Assembly: GCA_964560765.1 (NCBI GenBank)
Contig: CAZLMG010000041.1
Location: 1-42,012 of the forward strand
Origin: CAZLMG01 sp964560765
GTDB taxonomy: Bacteria > Bdellovibrionota_B > Oligoflexia > Oligoflexales > CAZLMG01
Direction: 5' to 3'
Length of the DNA stretch: 42,012 nt
Part shown: one piece after another, positions 24,695-33,647 of the stretch
How the letters are laid out: every line of letters starts with the position of its first letter
Position numbering within the stretch: the stretch's first letter is position 1
Position numbers and translations under genes: made by a program
The notes under the pieces: model-generated
Told to the model about the DNA's origin: nothing
Database searches by the model: none
What the model saw: only the letters and a program-made list of their open reading frames with translations

Positions 24695-25516
24695 ATGGGT
24701 CTCTTCTCAGGAAAAAAAGGTATCATCATGGGTGTGGCGAATGACCATTCGCTGGCCTGGTCCATTGCCCAGTTCCTGCATGCCGAAGGCGCAGAACTTG
24801 GCTTTAATCACTTACCCGACAAGGGCGACCGCAATCGTAACGAGCGTCGTCTGCGGCAGCTCGTAGAACCAATCGGTGCAAAGCTCATCCTGCCTTGCGA
24901 CGTCGCCAACGATCAAGAAATCTCGCACTTCTTTCGCTGCGCTGAAGAAGTATTCGGTAAAATAGATTTCTTCGTCCACTCGATAGCATTTGCCAATGTC
25001 GAAGACATCCGCTGCGCCACCATCGACTGCAGCCGCGAGGGCTTCAAATTAGCTATGGATATTAGCTGCTATAGCTTCATCGCCACGGCACGCGAGGCCG
25101 CGCGAATCATGAATACGGGTGGCAGCATCCTTGGGCTTAGTTATTTTGGTGGAGAACGGGTAATTCCCGGCTACAACATGATGGGTATTTGCAAGGCCGC
25201 ACTCGAAATGTCCATCCGTTATGTGGCCTACGACCTCGGATCAAAAAACATTCGTGCTAATGGCATCAGCGCTGGTCCTGTACGCACTCTGGCGGCTTCG
25301 GCGGTCGGCGATTTCCGCGACATGATGGGCCTCTATGCGGCGGTTTCGCCTCTGGGGCGCAACATCACCGGAGAAGAAGTTGGGAAGAGTGCTGGATTTT
25401 TGCTCAGTGACCTGGCGAGCGCCACCACTGGCGAAATACTTCACGTTGATTGCGGATACAGCGTGATGGGTGGACTAGGTGAGGGGATCAAAAGAATGCA
25501 AGCGAGCGCAGAGTAA
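24695..25516 (+). CDS. fabI: Enoyl-ACP reductase, FabI type
   Basis: This is a 273-residue NAD(P)H-dependent enoyl-ACP reductase that completes each fatty-acid elongation cycle. The cofactor segment is GVANDHSLAWSIA (13-25). The catalytic Tyr150, Tyr160 and Lys167 lie in LSYFGGERVIPGYNMMGICKA, matching Tyr146, Tyr156 and Lys163 of E. coli FabI. It has AAGGAA before the ATG and its own predicted promoter. It may be the housekeeping enzyme or belong to the ACP system beside it. The unusual stretch HLPDKGDRNRNERRLRQL after the second strand hints at a non-standard subgroup. Confidence 0.93.
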   Translation: MGLFSGKKGIIMGVANDHSLAWSIAQFLHAEGAELGFNHLPDKGDRNRNERRLRQLVEPIGAKLILPCDVANDQEISHFFRCAEEVFGKIDFFVHSIAFANVEDIRCATIDCSREGFKLAMDISCYSFIATAREAARIMNTGGSILGLSYFGGERVIPGYNMMGICKAALEMSIRYVAYDLGSKNIRANGISAGPVRTLAASAVGDFRDMMGLYAAVSPLGRNITGEEVGKSAGFLLSDLASATTGEILHVDCGYSVMGGLGEGIKRMQASAE

Positions 25517-25547
25517 ATGCCGCCCCCAGGCTTTAACCGCTACAGAG

Positions 25548-25588
25548 GGGCGTTCCGCGTAAATCAGTGCGATTCGGATGGAACGCCC
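25548..25588. terminator. Hairpin between fabI and the flagellar operon
   Basis: Nine-base arms GGGCGTTCC (25548-25556) and GGAACGCCC (25580-25588) span the stop codon of the motE-like gene. No T-run follows, so it is a candidate bidirectional end for the two convergent transcripts. Confidence 0.4.
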
Positions 25589-26334
25589 TTGCACTTCTGA
25601 AACTCATCTTGCAGTGACGTGTTCATCTCTCGCATCACTTCATATTCTCGACCGGACCGAACTCGGCCGTAGTATTCACTAAGCCGGACGGATTCCTCGG
25701 GGTTCATCGCCGCCAAGATTTCCATGACCTGCTTCTGCGGGACCAGCTGAAAAAGCTCCACGACTAAATCCCGATCCAACTTTTCAAAAATGGGAGCCGC
25801 GACTTTCGGCTTCATTTTGGCATAAAATTCACCAAGAGCTTTAGTCCTCTGATCCTTAAACTCCTTTTCCTTCTGGACAGTCTCGGCAAAAAATCGACGC
25901 TCGTCTTCAAGCCGCTTTAGCTTTTCCTCTACGCTCTTCTCGAGGGATTTCAGTGTTTCCTCTCTCTTGCCCAACAAGTCCAACCTCTCGTTGACCTGAC
26001 GCTCCTTGCGCTCAACCAGCGAAAGATAGCGACCAAGCTCCTCGCGTTTGACTTCATCAGGGGCAATGCTAGGCAACTGCAGCAGTCCGTCCAGGAATCC
26101 TTTTCGCGACCTTTTTCGAACGGCAGGATTCTCTTCGGCCTCGGCGATCGCCGCGTTGCTCTCTGAGCCGGCGCCCGAACGACCACCGACGGAACTATCT
26201 ACTTTATTCTGGCCCAGAGAATCCTGATCCCCAACAAAAATCTGGCCCTCAATCATAAGCCACGCAAAGGCCAAAATCATGACCTTCGCGATAATTATAT
26301 TTCTAAGTGTTGCCATGCGCTCAAACATATCCAC
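25564..26334 (-). CDS. MotE-like flagellar protein
   Basis: This is a 256-residue protein. One N-terminal membrane helix (about 10-30) and a charged linker are followed by a long coiled coil (about 95-175, EELGRYLSLVERKERQVNE onward). The C-terminal helical domain, KPKVAAPIFEKLDRDLVVEL then AAMNPEESVRLSEYY, resembles the MgtE-N/FliG-like fold of the MotE family. MotE proteins sit in the inner membrane and help stator or motor assembly. The GTG start at 26334 has AGGAAAG eight bases before it. It is the last visible gene of the flagellar operon, after fliJ. With no fliG beside fliF, this FliG-like domain is of interest. Confidence 0.8.
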   Translation of the reverse strand: MDMFERMATLRNIIIAKVMILAFAWLMIEGQIFVGDQDSLGQNKVDSSVGGRSGAGSESNAAIAEAEENPAVRKRSRKGFLDGLLQLPSIAPDEVKREELGRYLSLVERKERQVNERLDLLGKREETLKSLEKSVEEKLKRLEDERRFFAETVQKEKEFKDQRTKALGEFYAKMKPKVAAPIFEKLDRDLVVELFQLVPQKQVMEILAAMNPEESVRLSEYYGRVRSGREYEVMREMNTSLQDEFQKCKGVPSESH

Positions 26335-26346
26335 GATTCTACTTTC

Positions 26347-26799
26347 CTAGCCACGTGACTGACTAAAGAGACGTGCCGCAGTTTCATCGAGAATCTTCTG
26401 CTCGATGAGCCGCTCTTCGTCATTGACCATGACGCCGTACCGATCCTTTAATTTCTCCAATGCCCGCAGATTTCGCTGAGCAACCATGACATTGGCTAGT
26501 TGAGCATTTTCCCGCGCCTCAATTTCTCGCAGTTGGAGCAAAGTTACATGCCAACGGTTTCTGACAAAGTCGACGCTAGATTCAAGCGTCAGCATATGCC
26601 CATGGTTCGTGCCCATTCGTTCCTTGTTCAGGCGTTCCACACCTTCGAGATAAAGCCTTTGGTTCTCTAAGAGCTCCGCCATTTTCTGCTTCTTCACTTG
26701 ACGGATTTGCGCCAAAACCATGGATTCTTGATCCAGCTGAACTTGCCTAACCCGAATGAGGGGCACCATTCGCTTCTGCTTTTGCTTCGTCTCACTCAT
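26347..26799 (-). CDS. fliJ: Flagellar export chaperone FliJ
   Basis: This is a 150-residue, almost wholly helical coiled-coil protein. Position and composition fit FliJ, the stalk that links the FliI ATPase ring to the export gate. Motifs are weak in this family, so the call rests mainly on its place straight after fliI, its length (about 147 is normal) and the heptad pattern (VRQVQLDQESMVLAQIRQVK). The ATG at 26799 is preferred over an upstream GTG at 26841. Confidence 0.8.
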   Translation of the reverse strand: MSETKQKQKRMVPLIRVRQVQLDQESMVLAQIRQVKKQKMAELLENQRLYLEGVERLNKERMGTNHGHMLTLESSVDFVRNRWHVTLLQLREIEARENAQLANVMVAQRNLRALEKLKDRYGVMVNDEERLIEQKILDETAARLFSQSRG

Positions 26800-26846
26800 G
26801 TTTGGGGGGTGCCTCTCATCATCATTGAAGATCAAACACACTCACA

Positions 26847-28223
26847 CTATCGATTTGCTAGATGGTTCCGCTCAAAATCGCCAGCCGTTGCCACGATACG
26901 TCGCAAGGCCTCCAGACTCTGCTCCAGGTTGCTATGGTCATCGGCAGCTTGACAAAGAAACCGCTCCAGTTGCGGCATAAGACGAATCGCTTCGTCGAGC
27001 CGCGGATTCGATCCAGGCTGATAGGCGCCAATCTGCATCAAGTCTAGATTCTCCTGATACGAGGCAAGATAGCTCTTGGCCCGGAGCGCTAAGGCCAAAT
27101 GCTCCTTACCAACGACATCAGTCATCACCCGGCTAGCGCTGGCCGTGACGTCAATCGCCGGGTAGTGCCCGCGTGCCGCCAAAGAGCGCGACAAGACAAT
27201 GTGACCATCCAAAATCGATCGCGCTGCGTCGGCAATCGGCTCGTTAAAGTCATCGCCGTCGACGAGCACTGTATAGAGGCCACTGATATTGCCGCAACCA
27301 GGACCCTGCGGCCCCGTTCGCTCCAGCAAACTTGGGAGCAATGAAAACACGCTCGGCGTATACCCTTTAGTCGTCGGTGGCTCACCGATGGCCAATCCAA
27401 TCTCTCGTTGAGCCATAGCGACTCGGGTCAGACTATCCATCATCAACAGGACTGATTTACCTTGATGCGAGAAGTATTCAGCGATAGCCGTCGCCACTTT
27501 CGCCCCGCGAACCTTCATGAGGGGTGAACGATCGGATGTGACGGCAATGACGACTGAGCGGCGCAAGCCCTCTGGTCCTAAGTCACGCTCCAAGAATTCT
27601 CGGACTTCGCGTCCTCGTTCACCAATAAGGGCAATAACGTTAATGTCGGCACTGGAATCACGCGCGATCATGCCAAGCAAAACACTCTTACCAACGCCTG
27701 ACCCAGCCATAATCCCGATCCGCTGACCATCGCCCATGGTTAACATGGTATCGATAGCGCGCACACCCATACTCATGGGAACTCTGATGCGGTTGCGCTC
27801 CATGGGATTAGGAGCCGGTCGATCTGCGGGAACATGTTCCACTCGATCCGGCATGCTGAATCCTGGCTCTGACAGACAATTCATGAAGGGGTCAAACACC
27901 CGCCCCAGCATCGAATCATGAACAGGAACTTGGGTCAAACTTCGCTGTTTGGCCACAGTGCATCCGGGGCCAATGCCGTTCATGCTTGAAAATGGCAACA
28001 TGAGAACACGATCATCGCGAAAGCCGACAACCTCTGCCAAGACTGTGTTCTTATGGTCAACCATAATCTCGACCAATGTACCAAGATGACTTCCTGGTAA
28101 ATAGGCCTCTATGACTGTGCCAATGACGTCACACACTTTACCCCGCAGACTCCACTGTATCTGCCCCAGTGAGTCGCGCAAAACTTGACGATTAAATCGG
28201 CGAACTTCAGGCAGCATGTTCAC
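26847..28223 (-). CDS. fliI: Flagellum-specific ATPase FliI
   Basis: This is a 458-residue ATPase of the type III export apparatus, related to F1-beta. Walker A is AGSGVGKS at 173-180 and Walker B LLMMDSLTRVA near 255. GERGREVREF and the GSITAFYTVL-like segment SGLYTVLVDGDDFNEP are typical. The GTG start overlaps the fliH stop as GTGA; an ATG six bases on is possible. It works with FliH and FliJ at the membrane. Confidence 0.95.
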   Translation of the reverse strand: MNMLPEVRRFNRQVLRDSLGQIQWSLRGKVCDVIGTVIEAYLPGSHLGTLVEIMVDHKNTVLAEVVGFRDDRVLMLPFSSMNGIGPGCTVAKQRSLTQVPVHDSMLGRVFDPFMNCLSEPGFSMPDRVEHVPADRPAPNPMERNRIRVPMSMGVRAIDTMLTMGDGQRIGIMAGSGVGKSVLLGMIARDSSADINVIALIGERGREVREFLERDLGPEGLRRSVVIAVTSDRSPLMKVRGAKVATAIAEYFSHQGKSVLLMMDSLTRVAMAQREIGLAIGEPPTTKGYTPSVFSLLPSLLERTGPQGPGCGNISGLYTVLVDGDDFNEPIADAARSILDGHIVLSRSLAARGHYPAIDVTASASRVMTDVVGKEHLALALRAKSYLASYQENLDLMQIGAYQPGSNPRLDEAIRLMPQLERFLCQAADDHSNLEQSLEALRRIVATAGDFERNHLANR

Positions 28224-29593
28224 CCCGCCCGATCTTTGGCTGCATCCTCAAACAGAGAGAGGTTCAGCTGCTCCAACAAATTCTTGATCAGTTGTCCGAT
28301 ATTGCCATCGACCATGCTCAGGCTCGACTCGACCTTGAAGTCGCCAACTGGAACAGAATCATCCGCGACAAGCTTATCTTTTAGGTTGCCATCATCGAGT
28401 GCAATCAGATTCTTATAGGACTCCGGGTGAACGCGAATCTTAACCTTGTCGTCTTCAACCGCTTCATCAATGGCGCGCTGCATCACTTCCGCGAAGGCCT
28501 CTGGGTTAATTTGAAATTCACGACGAAAAAGCGACTCGGCAAGTGCTTGGCAAATCTCGTAGAAGTTCTCTTCGACATTCTTCAAGACTGATTTTTTGAG
28601 GCCCTCAAGCTCTCCAACGAGATCGGATAGATTACCCAAAACTTTTCGACCTTGCTCTCGAGTTTGAAGAGCGGCCTTCTCTTCACCATGGCGATATCCA
28701 TCGGCATAACCATGAGCCCGTGACTCTTCCGCAATCTCATCTAAAATTTGTTTGTTCTCTTCCTGAATCTGCAGCCTCCGTCGGTACTCATCTACTGCGG
28801 CTACTTCCGTACCACGATCCGAAACCGTTTCATGCACAGGCATTGCGATGAATTCGCGATTTTCTGATGTGCTATCCGCAGACTGATGGTGGTCCGACTG
28901 CATCTCTGACGCGCTTGAAGGTTGCTGCAAAGTTGTCGCCGAGGTTGCTGTGCGAGTAATCGTCGGCGCCGGATCCTCCAGCATGTCTGACGACGCTAGC
29001 TTCTGAATCTGCCTACCAACCTCCTCCATGCTCATAGCCTGCTTTTGAAAGAGGTCTGTCGGTTTAGCGGCATTCGCATTCTTGACCAGGCTACCTAACC
29101 CAGCCGTAGAAACTTCCTTGGCTGAATTGGAGTGTGATGCAGTTGGTGATTCCTTGGGTGCATCCTCTGAATCGGCTTCTCCGCGCAGGAAGGCGCGACG
29201 GGCTTTCTTTTCGCGCAGCTCGCGTTCAATATCAAACTCATCATCTTCCTCGTATCTTGGATCGCGCTTTGCACTTGCCCTGGCGCGTTGGCGCTCCCAG
29301 TCCTCCGTGAAGTCGAGTGGCTGCAGCAAAGGACGACGATGTTCAGGTCGGCGCAAATCCGCATCAAATGTTTCATGCGGACGCACTGCACGATCCAACT
29401 GGGATTCATCGTGCAAGTTATGGCGAATAACATTACCACTGGCATTGTCGGCATAGGCTATGGGCGCTTCGCGAATTTCGTCGAAGGAAAACGGCAAGAC
29501 CACGATGTTCCGCAGAAGGCGGGCGTCGTCCCCCCGAATAAATCGCCCTACTTTCTTTTCGCCATCCTGTCGGCGGCGCATCTTATCAGACAT
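28220..29593 (-). CDS. fliH: Flagellar assembly protein FliH, long form
   Basis: This is a 457-residue protein, roughly twice the usual FliH. The C-terminal part (about 290-457) fits FliH: a coiled stretch GKVLGNLSDLVGELEGLK, then EFQINPEAFAEVMQRAIDEA and KIRVHPESYKNL. The first 280 residues are charged and low in order, with RFIRGDDARLLRNIVVLPF at the start and an Arg/Glu-rich run near 105-140. FliH holds FliI in check and docks it to the C-ring protein FliN. It begins 17 bases after fliF, where fliG would normally stand. Confidence 0.88.
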   Translation of the reverse strand: MSDKMRRRQDGEKKVGRFIRGDDARLLRNIVVLPFSFDEIREAPIAYADNASGNVIRHNLHDESQLDRAVRPHETFDADLRRPEHRRPLLQPLDFTEDWERQRARASAKRDPRYEEDDEFDIERELREKKARRAFLRGEADSEDAPKESPTASHSNSAKEVSTAGLGSLVKNANAAKPTDLFQKQAMSMEEVGRQIQKLASSDMLEDPAPTITRTATSATTLQQPSSASEMQSDHHQSADSTSENREFIAMPVHETVSDRGTEVAAVDEYRRRLQIQEENKQILDEIAEESRAHGYADGYRHGEEKAALQTREQGRKVLGNLSDLVGELEGLKKSVLKNVEENFYEICQALAESLFRREFQINPEAFAEVMQRAIDEAVEDDKVKIRVHPESYKNLIALDDGNLKDKLVADDSVPVGDFKVESSLSMVDGNIGQLIKNLLEQLNLSLFEDAAKDRAG

Positions 29594-29610
29594 TCAACGA
29601 TCCCATCCGC

Positions 29611-31233
29611 CTAGTGTTGCACTGTTTGATGTGGGTTCAAGAGCATGCGAATAGCCTCGGTTGTCCGTACCGGCTCGTGCTTTGCCAAATACAAAACTTG
29701 CTCTTGAGGCGACAGTTTATCGAACGGTACATCCTCCTTAACTTGAACATGCTGGATGGCCCCCAGTTCCAAGTCCGGCCGGTACTCTTCGACCGAAGCC
29801 TGACTCTTTTTCCGCTCTGGGTCATATGACAACCAGCGAAAGTACGGGCGAACGATGAACGCAAAAAAGAACACAAGTGAAAGCGCAACAATGACGGATA
29901 CCACCAGTGTTGAAATATAATCCCTGTTCTCTTTTTTCTGCTCGGCGATTGCCTGCACTTGGAAGTGATCAAGCTGGAACAGCATATTATGCACCTTGAC
30001 GACGTCACGGCCGTCTACGAAGCCCACTGCACTACGGACCAGTTCATCGATCTTGCGCATTTCATCTTCGGTTCGCGGCTCAAAATCCGGCACCGTTCCA
30101 TCGACCGGATAGGGCTGCTTGCCATCGACGAGCACGGCGGCCGAGATTCGAGTGATATTTCCGACTGGGAGAACGCGCTTACTGATGGTCTTAGCTACTT
30201 CATAATTCACTCTTTCTGTCGTGCGCGAATTTTCCGTGGTAGACGTGGCGATATTCAGCGCCTCTTGCTCGCCGGGAACGTTCGATTTGGCTCCCGGCAC
30301 TCCCGTGGGGTTTAGCCCGGACCCAGCCAGCTCCATGCTCGAGGAACTTTGGGACACCACAACCGCCTTATCGGGATTAAGGTCCGAAATGGTTTGCTCT
30401 TCCTGGGTGCTATCGACAATTACGTCGACTTTGGCTTCAACGCGCTCTGGGCCAACGACGCGGCCAACGATGGCCCTAATTCGCTCTTCAAACTGCTTTT
30501 CGATCTGAGCTTTGTACGTCAACATCTCCTTGGTCTGACGCATGGCCGGATCTTTGGTCTGCTCCTCCGTCAGCATCTTGCCTTCAAAGTCAATGACGAC
30601 AATGTTTTCCGGCTTGAGGCCTTCGACCGAGCGTGAAACGAGGTGGACGATCCCCTTTACCTGGCGGCGATCGATCTCAAAACCACGCTTCGTCTTGATG
30701 TACACGGCGGCCGTTGGATCCTTCTTGTCCTCGACAAAGAGAGCGTTCTTTGGCGCCACGATATGCACACGTGCCGACAGAATTCCCTCGACGCCCATAA
30801 TCGTTCGGGAAAGTTCCCCCTGTATGGCGCGCATTTTATTGATCTGTTGCTCAAACTCGGTCCGAGTGAAGTCCGATGTATCGAACTTCTCCCAGCCAAC
30901 GATTCCCTGTGCCGGCAGACCCTCCTGCGCCAACTTCAGGCGCAATGAAGTGACCTGCTCTGTTGGCACCTTCACACCTCGATCATCCACAACATAGTCA
31001 TGGAAATTTGCTTTCCTTAGATGCGAAACGATCTCCGTGGTGTCTTCTGGCGATAGATTTACGAAAAGATACTCAAATGGCTCTTTTGCCTGCATGGAAA
31101 CCAAGAGCCCAACACCAGCAATAATCGCCAGCAGAGTCAGACCTGCGGCGATTCTTTTTGCCAGACTCATCGACCCCCAAACCTTTTGCATCTGGGTACT
31201 AAAGTTAGCAAAAAACTTCTTGAAACTTTCCAC
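29611..31233 (-). CDS. fliF: Flagellar MS-ring protein FliF
   Basis: This is a 540-residue protein. There is a membrane helix near 27-46, the YscJ/FliF ring domain (PFEYLFVNLSPEDTTEIVSHL through VHIVAPKNALF), a second ring-building domain to about 330, and a C-terminal helix (STLVVSVIVALSLVFFFAF) followed by a cytoplasmic tail that normally binds FliG. The tail ends with PFDKLSPQEQVLYLAKHEP. The GTG start has GGGAG eight bases upstream. FliF forms the ring that anchors the motor in the inner membrane. Confidence 0.96.
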   Translation of the reverse strand: MESFKKFFANFSTQMQKVWGSMSLAKRIAAGLTLLAIIAGVGLLVSMQAKEPFEYLFVNLSPEDTTEIVSHLRKANFHDYVVDDRGVKVPTEQVTSLRLKLAQEGLPAQGIVGWEKFDTSDFTRTEFEQQINKMRAIQGELSRTIMGVEGILSARVHIVAPKNALFVEDKKDPTAAVYIKTKRGFEIDRRQVKGIVHLVSRSVEGLKPENIVVIDFEGKMLTEEQTKDPAMRQTKEMLTYKAQIEKQFEERIRAIVGRVVGPERVEAKVDVIVDSTQEEQTISDLNPDKAVVVSQSSSSMELAGSGLNPTGVPGAKSNVPGEQEALNIATSTTENSRTTERVNYEVAKTISKRVLPVGNITRISAAVLVDGKQPYPVDGTVPDFEPRTEDEMRKIDELVRSAVGFVDGRDVVKVHNMLFQLDHFQVQAIAEQKKENRDYISTLVVSVIVALSLVFFFAFIVRPYFRWLSYDPERKKSQASVEEYRPDLELGAIQHVQVKEDVPFDKLSPQEQVLYLAKHEPVRTTEAIRMLLNPHQTVQH

Positions 31234-31280
31234 TCATCGACTCCCTAGCGTCAAGCTACAGATAAACAGATTGAATCAGC

Positions 31281-31619
31281 CTAGATCTGCATGCGCATGA
31301 CTTCTTGATATGCCTCGAGCACTTTGTTGCGAATCTGGACCATGAAGTTAAAGCTCAACTCGGCCTGGGTCGCAGCTAACATCGTTTCATGGATGTTTTG
31401 ATTCTTGCCTGTAGCCAAGTCGACGGCCAGGCCATCAGCAGCCTTTTGCATTTGGTTGACTTCAGAAACGCCAGAACGCATGTGATCCATGAAGCTCTGT
31501 CCACCGCCCGGAGCCTCTTCGGCCGTAATCGCCGTTGGCTTTTGGATCTGGCTCTGCATATCACGCAGCTCCGCCAGAATCTGCTCACCAAACCGTCGAC
31601 CTATATTGACCTGGCTCAT
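31281..31619 (-). CDS. fliE: Flagellar hook-basal body protein FliE
   Basis: This is a 112-residue rod/MS-ring adaptor. The C-terminal MLAATQAELSFNFMVQIRNK and VLEAYQEVMRMQI are the FliE signature. The ATG at 31619 is preferred over the one at 31625 because AGGAG directly abuts the latter. It lies between flgC and fliF in the standard order. Confidence 0.95.
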   Translation of the reverse strand: MSQVNIGRRFGEQILAELRDMQSQIQKPTAITAEEAPGGGQSFMDHMRSGVSEVNQMQKAADGLAVDLATGKNQNIHETMLAATQAELSFNFMVQIRNKVLEAYQEVMRMQI

Positions 31620-31644
31620 GGACATCTCCTAGACAAGGCAACGC

Positions 31645-32085
31645 TTATCGACCGATTTCCAGCGCCTTTAGCGCCATCTGCTTGGCGTTATTGATGGCGG
31701 TTGTGTTGGCTTCGTAGGCACGGGTTGCGGCAATCATGTTCACCATTTCGGTCATGACATTGATATTCGGCATCGCGACGTTTCCACTTGGGTCGGCGTG
31801 CGGATGCGAAGGGTCATAGACCATTCGCGGCTCCTTCGTATCCTCATGGACACCAACAACCTTGACTTGGCGAAGCTGCGTTCCGAAGTCCTCGTCAAGA
31901 AATTTCTCGAATGGCGCCTCAGCTGGTGCAGCAGAAAAGACCACATCTTGCCGCTTGTAAGGGCCACCCTCGGCGGTCTTGGTGGTCTGGGCGTTTGCCA
32001 AGTTTGAGCTCAGCACATTCATTCGGACTCGCTGCGCCGCGAGACCTGAGGAGCTAATTTTCATCGAGGTGAAAAGTGATGACAT
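31645..32085 (-). CDS. flgC: Flagellar proximal rod protein FlgC
   Basis: This is a 146-residue rod protein. The N-terminal SSGLAAQRVRMNVLSSNLANAQTT and C-terminal NVMTEMVNMIAATRAYEANT are typical of FlgC. GGAGG lies ten bases before the ATG, which is 2 bases after the flgB stop. Confidence 0.96.
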   Translation of the reverse strand: MSSLFTSMKISSSGLAAQRVRMNVLSSNLANAQTTKTAEGGPYKRQDVVFSAAPAEAPFEKFLDEDFGTQLRQVKVVGVHEDTKEPRMVYDPSHPHADPSGNVAMPNINVMTEMVNMIAATRAYEANTTAINNAKQMALKALEIGR

Positions 32086-32087
32086 AA

Positions 32088-32516
32088 TTATCTACCTCCG
32101 CCTGTGATCGCGTACCTTACCGTTCCAAGCTTCCGATTAATGAGATCGACAGCGGCGCGGAACAGAATCTGGTTTTCAGCCATATCCGCCATCTCTCGAT
32201 CCATATCCACCGTGTTACCGTCTTCGCCCACAGACTCGCTTGGCCTGACAAACACATCCGCTTCGATCTGTCCGTCTGCTGTTGTCTGATCCGTAAGGAA
32301 GTGCCGTGGATCTGTTACTTTCATCTTCAAGTCGTCATCGCGATCGGAGATTCCGCGCAACTGCTCCTCAAAGTCATAGCCGATAGCACGAAATCCCGGC
32401 GTTTCAGCATTCGCTACGTTTGCCGTGATAACTTTATTACGGACTAGGCGGTGATTGATTGACTCAATCTGCACCTTATCTTCAAATGCGAAGATGCCGC
32501 CAAAAATACTACTCAT
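32088..32516 (-). CDS. flgB: Flagellar proximal rod protein FlgB
   Basis: This is a 142-residue rod protein. The N-terminus (INHRLVRNKVITANVANAET-PGF) and C-terminus (DREMADMAENQILFRAAVDL) match FlgB. The ATGA overlap with the upstream regulator gene shows tight coupling. Confidence 0.95.
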   Translation of the reverse strand: MSSIFGGIFAFEDKVQIESINHRLVRNKVITANVANAETPGFRAIGYDFEEQLRGISDRDDDLKMKVTDPRHFLTDQTTADGQIEADVFVRPSESVGEDGNTVDMDREMADMAENQILFRAAVDLINRKLGTVRYAITGGGR

Positions 32517-33628
32517 AGCGCTTTGCCTGATGTGGGCGCAGGCACTTCATGACCACCCGCAGTGAACTCATTGATCTTGTTCCGAAGAGTGCGCAAAGAG
32601 ATGCCAAGCGTTTTTGCAGCGTGCGTTCGATTGCCGTTGTGGTGCTTCAGCGTTTCGATGATGAAATTTCGCTCAACCTCTGTCATGGTCCGGCCCAACG
32701 GTAGGTGCTTGACCCATTCGGTGCTTAGGGAGACCTGGGCGTTGGATACGGGGATATCGGTGGCGGTAACGGTGTCGGATTTGCAAATCAGCACGGCGCG
32801 CTGCAGAACATTCTGCAACTCGCGCACGTTTCCCGGCCAAGGATACTTCAGCAATTTGGCTTTCGCATCACTCGCCAATGTCATGGGCTTACGCCCGAAC
32901 TGCTGTGCAAACTGCTTCAGAAAGTAGTCCGCTAGTAGCTCGATGTCTGCCGGGCGCATTCTGAGGGCCGGCACTTCCAAGTTGATGACGTACAATCGAT
33001 AGTACAGATCTTGGCGGAACTCGCCGCTACGAACCGCAGTGGCAATATCGCGATTGCTTGTGGCAATGATCCGAGCATTAACGGAGATGGGGCCGCTGCC
33101 ACCAATGCGCTCAATCTCACGTTCCTGCAGTGCTCGCAGCAGCTTTGCTTGCGTCGATGGTTCGATTTCGGTGACTTCATCAAGAAGTAAGGTGCCACCG
33201 CTGGCCTGCTCAAAACGACCGATGTGGCGCGCATGAGCACCCGTAAATGCCCCCTTTTCATAGCCGAACATTTCGCTTTCAAGAAGTGACGGTGGGACTG
33301 CAGCGCAGTTGATGGCGACAAATGGCCGATCCGGTTGCCGTGACATGGAGTGGATCATGCGGGCGATGACTTCCTTACCCGTTCCAGACTCTCCCGTGAT
33401 CAATACCGGCACATTTGCGTCGGCAATCTGCTCGATAATCTCAAACAGCTGCCGCATCTTGTCGTCGGCAGTTAGAAAAACGCCTCCCCCAACATTGATC
33501 GGGCCAATGACGGGATCCTTTCGGCGCTCTCGTACATAGTCGAGAAATTCGTTACCACTCACCGAAGGCTGAACTTGGCTGTTCGATAGCCCTTCAGCTG
33601 TCGCGGGTCCAAAAATGGACGATTTCAT
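32513..33628 (-). CDS. Sigma-54 activator of flagellar genes (FlrC/FlgR-like, no receiver)
   Basis: This is a 371-residue enhancer-binding protein. A short N-terminal segment of about 50 residues replaces the receiver domain of FlrC/FlgR. The AAA+ core has Walker A GESGTGKE (79-86), GAFTGA (126-131) and Walker B LLLDEV near 148. A Fis-type DNA-binding helix pair ends it (NRTHAAKTLGISLRTLRNKI). It sits within the flagellar operon, just before flgB, and the operon has a sigma-54 promoter at 36040. It therefore probably activates its own operon. Its activity may be controlled by protein contacts rather than phosphorylation. Confidence 0.93.
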   Translation of the reverse strand: MKSSIFGPATAEGLSNSQVQPSVSGNEFLDYVRERRKDPVIGPINVGGGVFLTADDKMRQLFEIIEQIADANVPVLITGESGTGKEVIARMIHSMSRQPDRPFVAINCAAVPPSLLESEMFGYEKGAFTGAHARHIGRFEQASGGTLLLDEVTEIEPSTQAKLLRALQEREIERIGGSGPISVNARIIATSNRDIATAVRSGEFRQDLYYRLYVINLEVPALRMRPADIELLADYFLKQFAQQFGRKPMTLASDAKAKLLKYPWPGNVRELQNVLQRAVLICKSDTVTATDIPVSNAQVSLSTEWVKHLPLGRTMTEVERNFIIETLKHHNGNRTHAAKTLGISLRTLRNKINEFTAGGHEVPAPTSGKAL

Positions 33629-33647
33629 CTACCCCTCCCGTTCCGGT

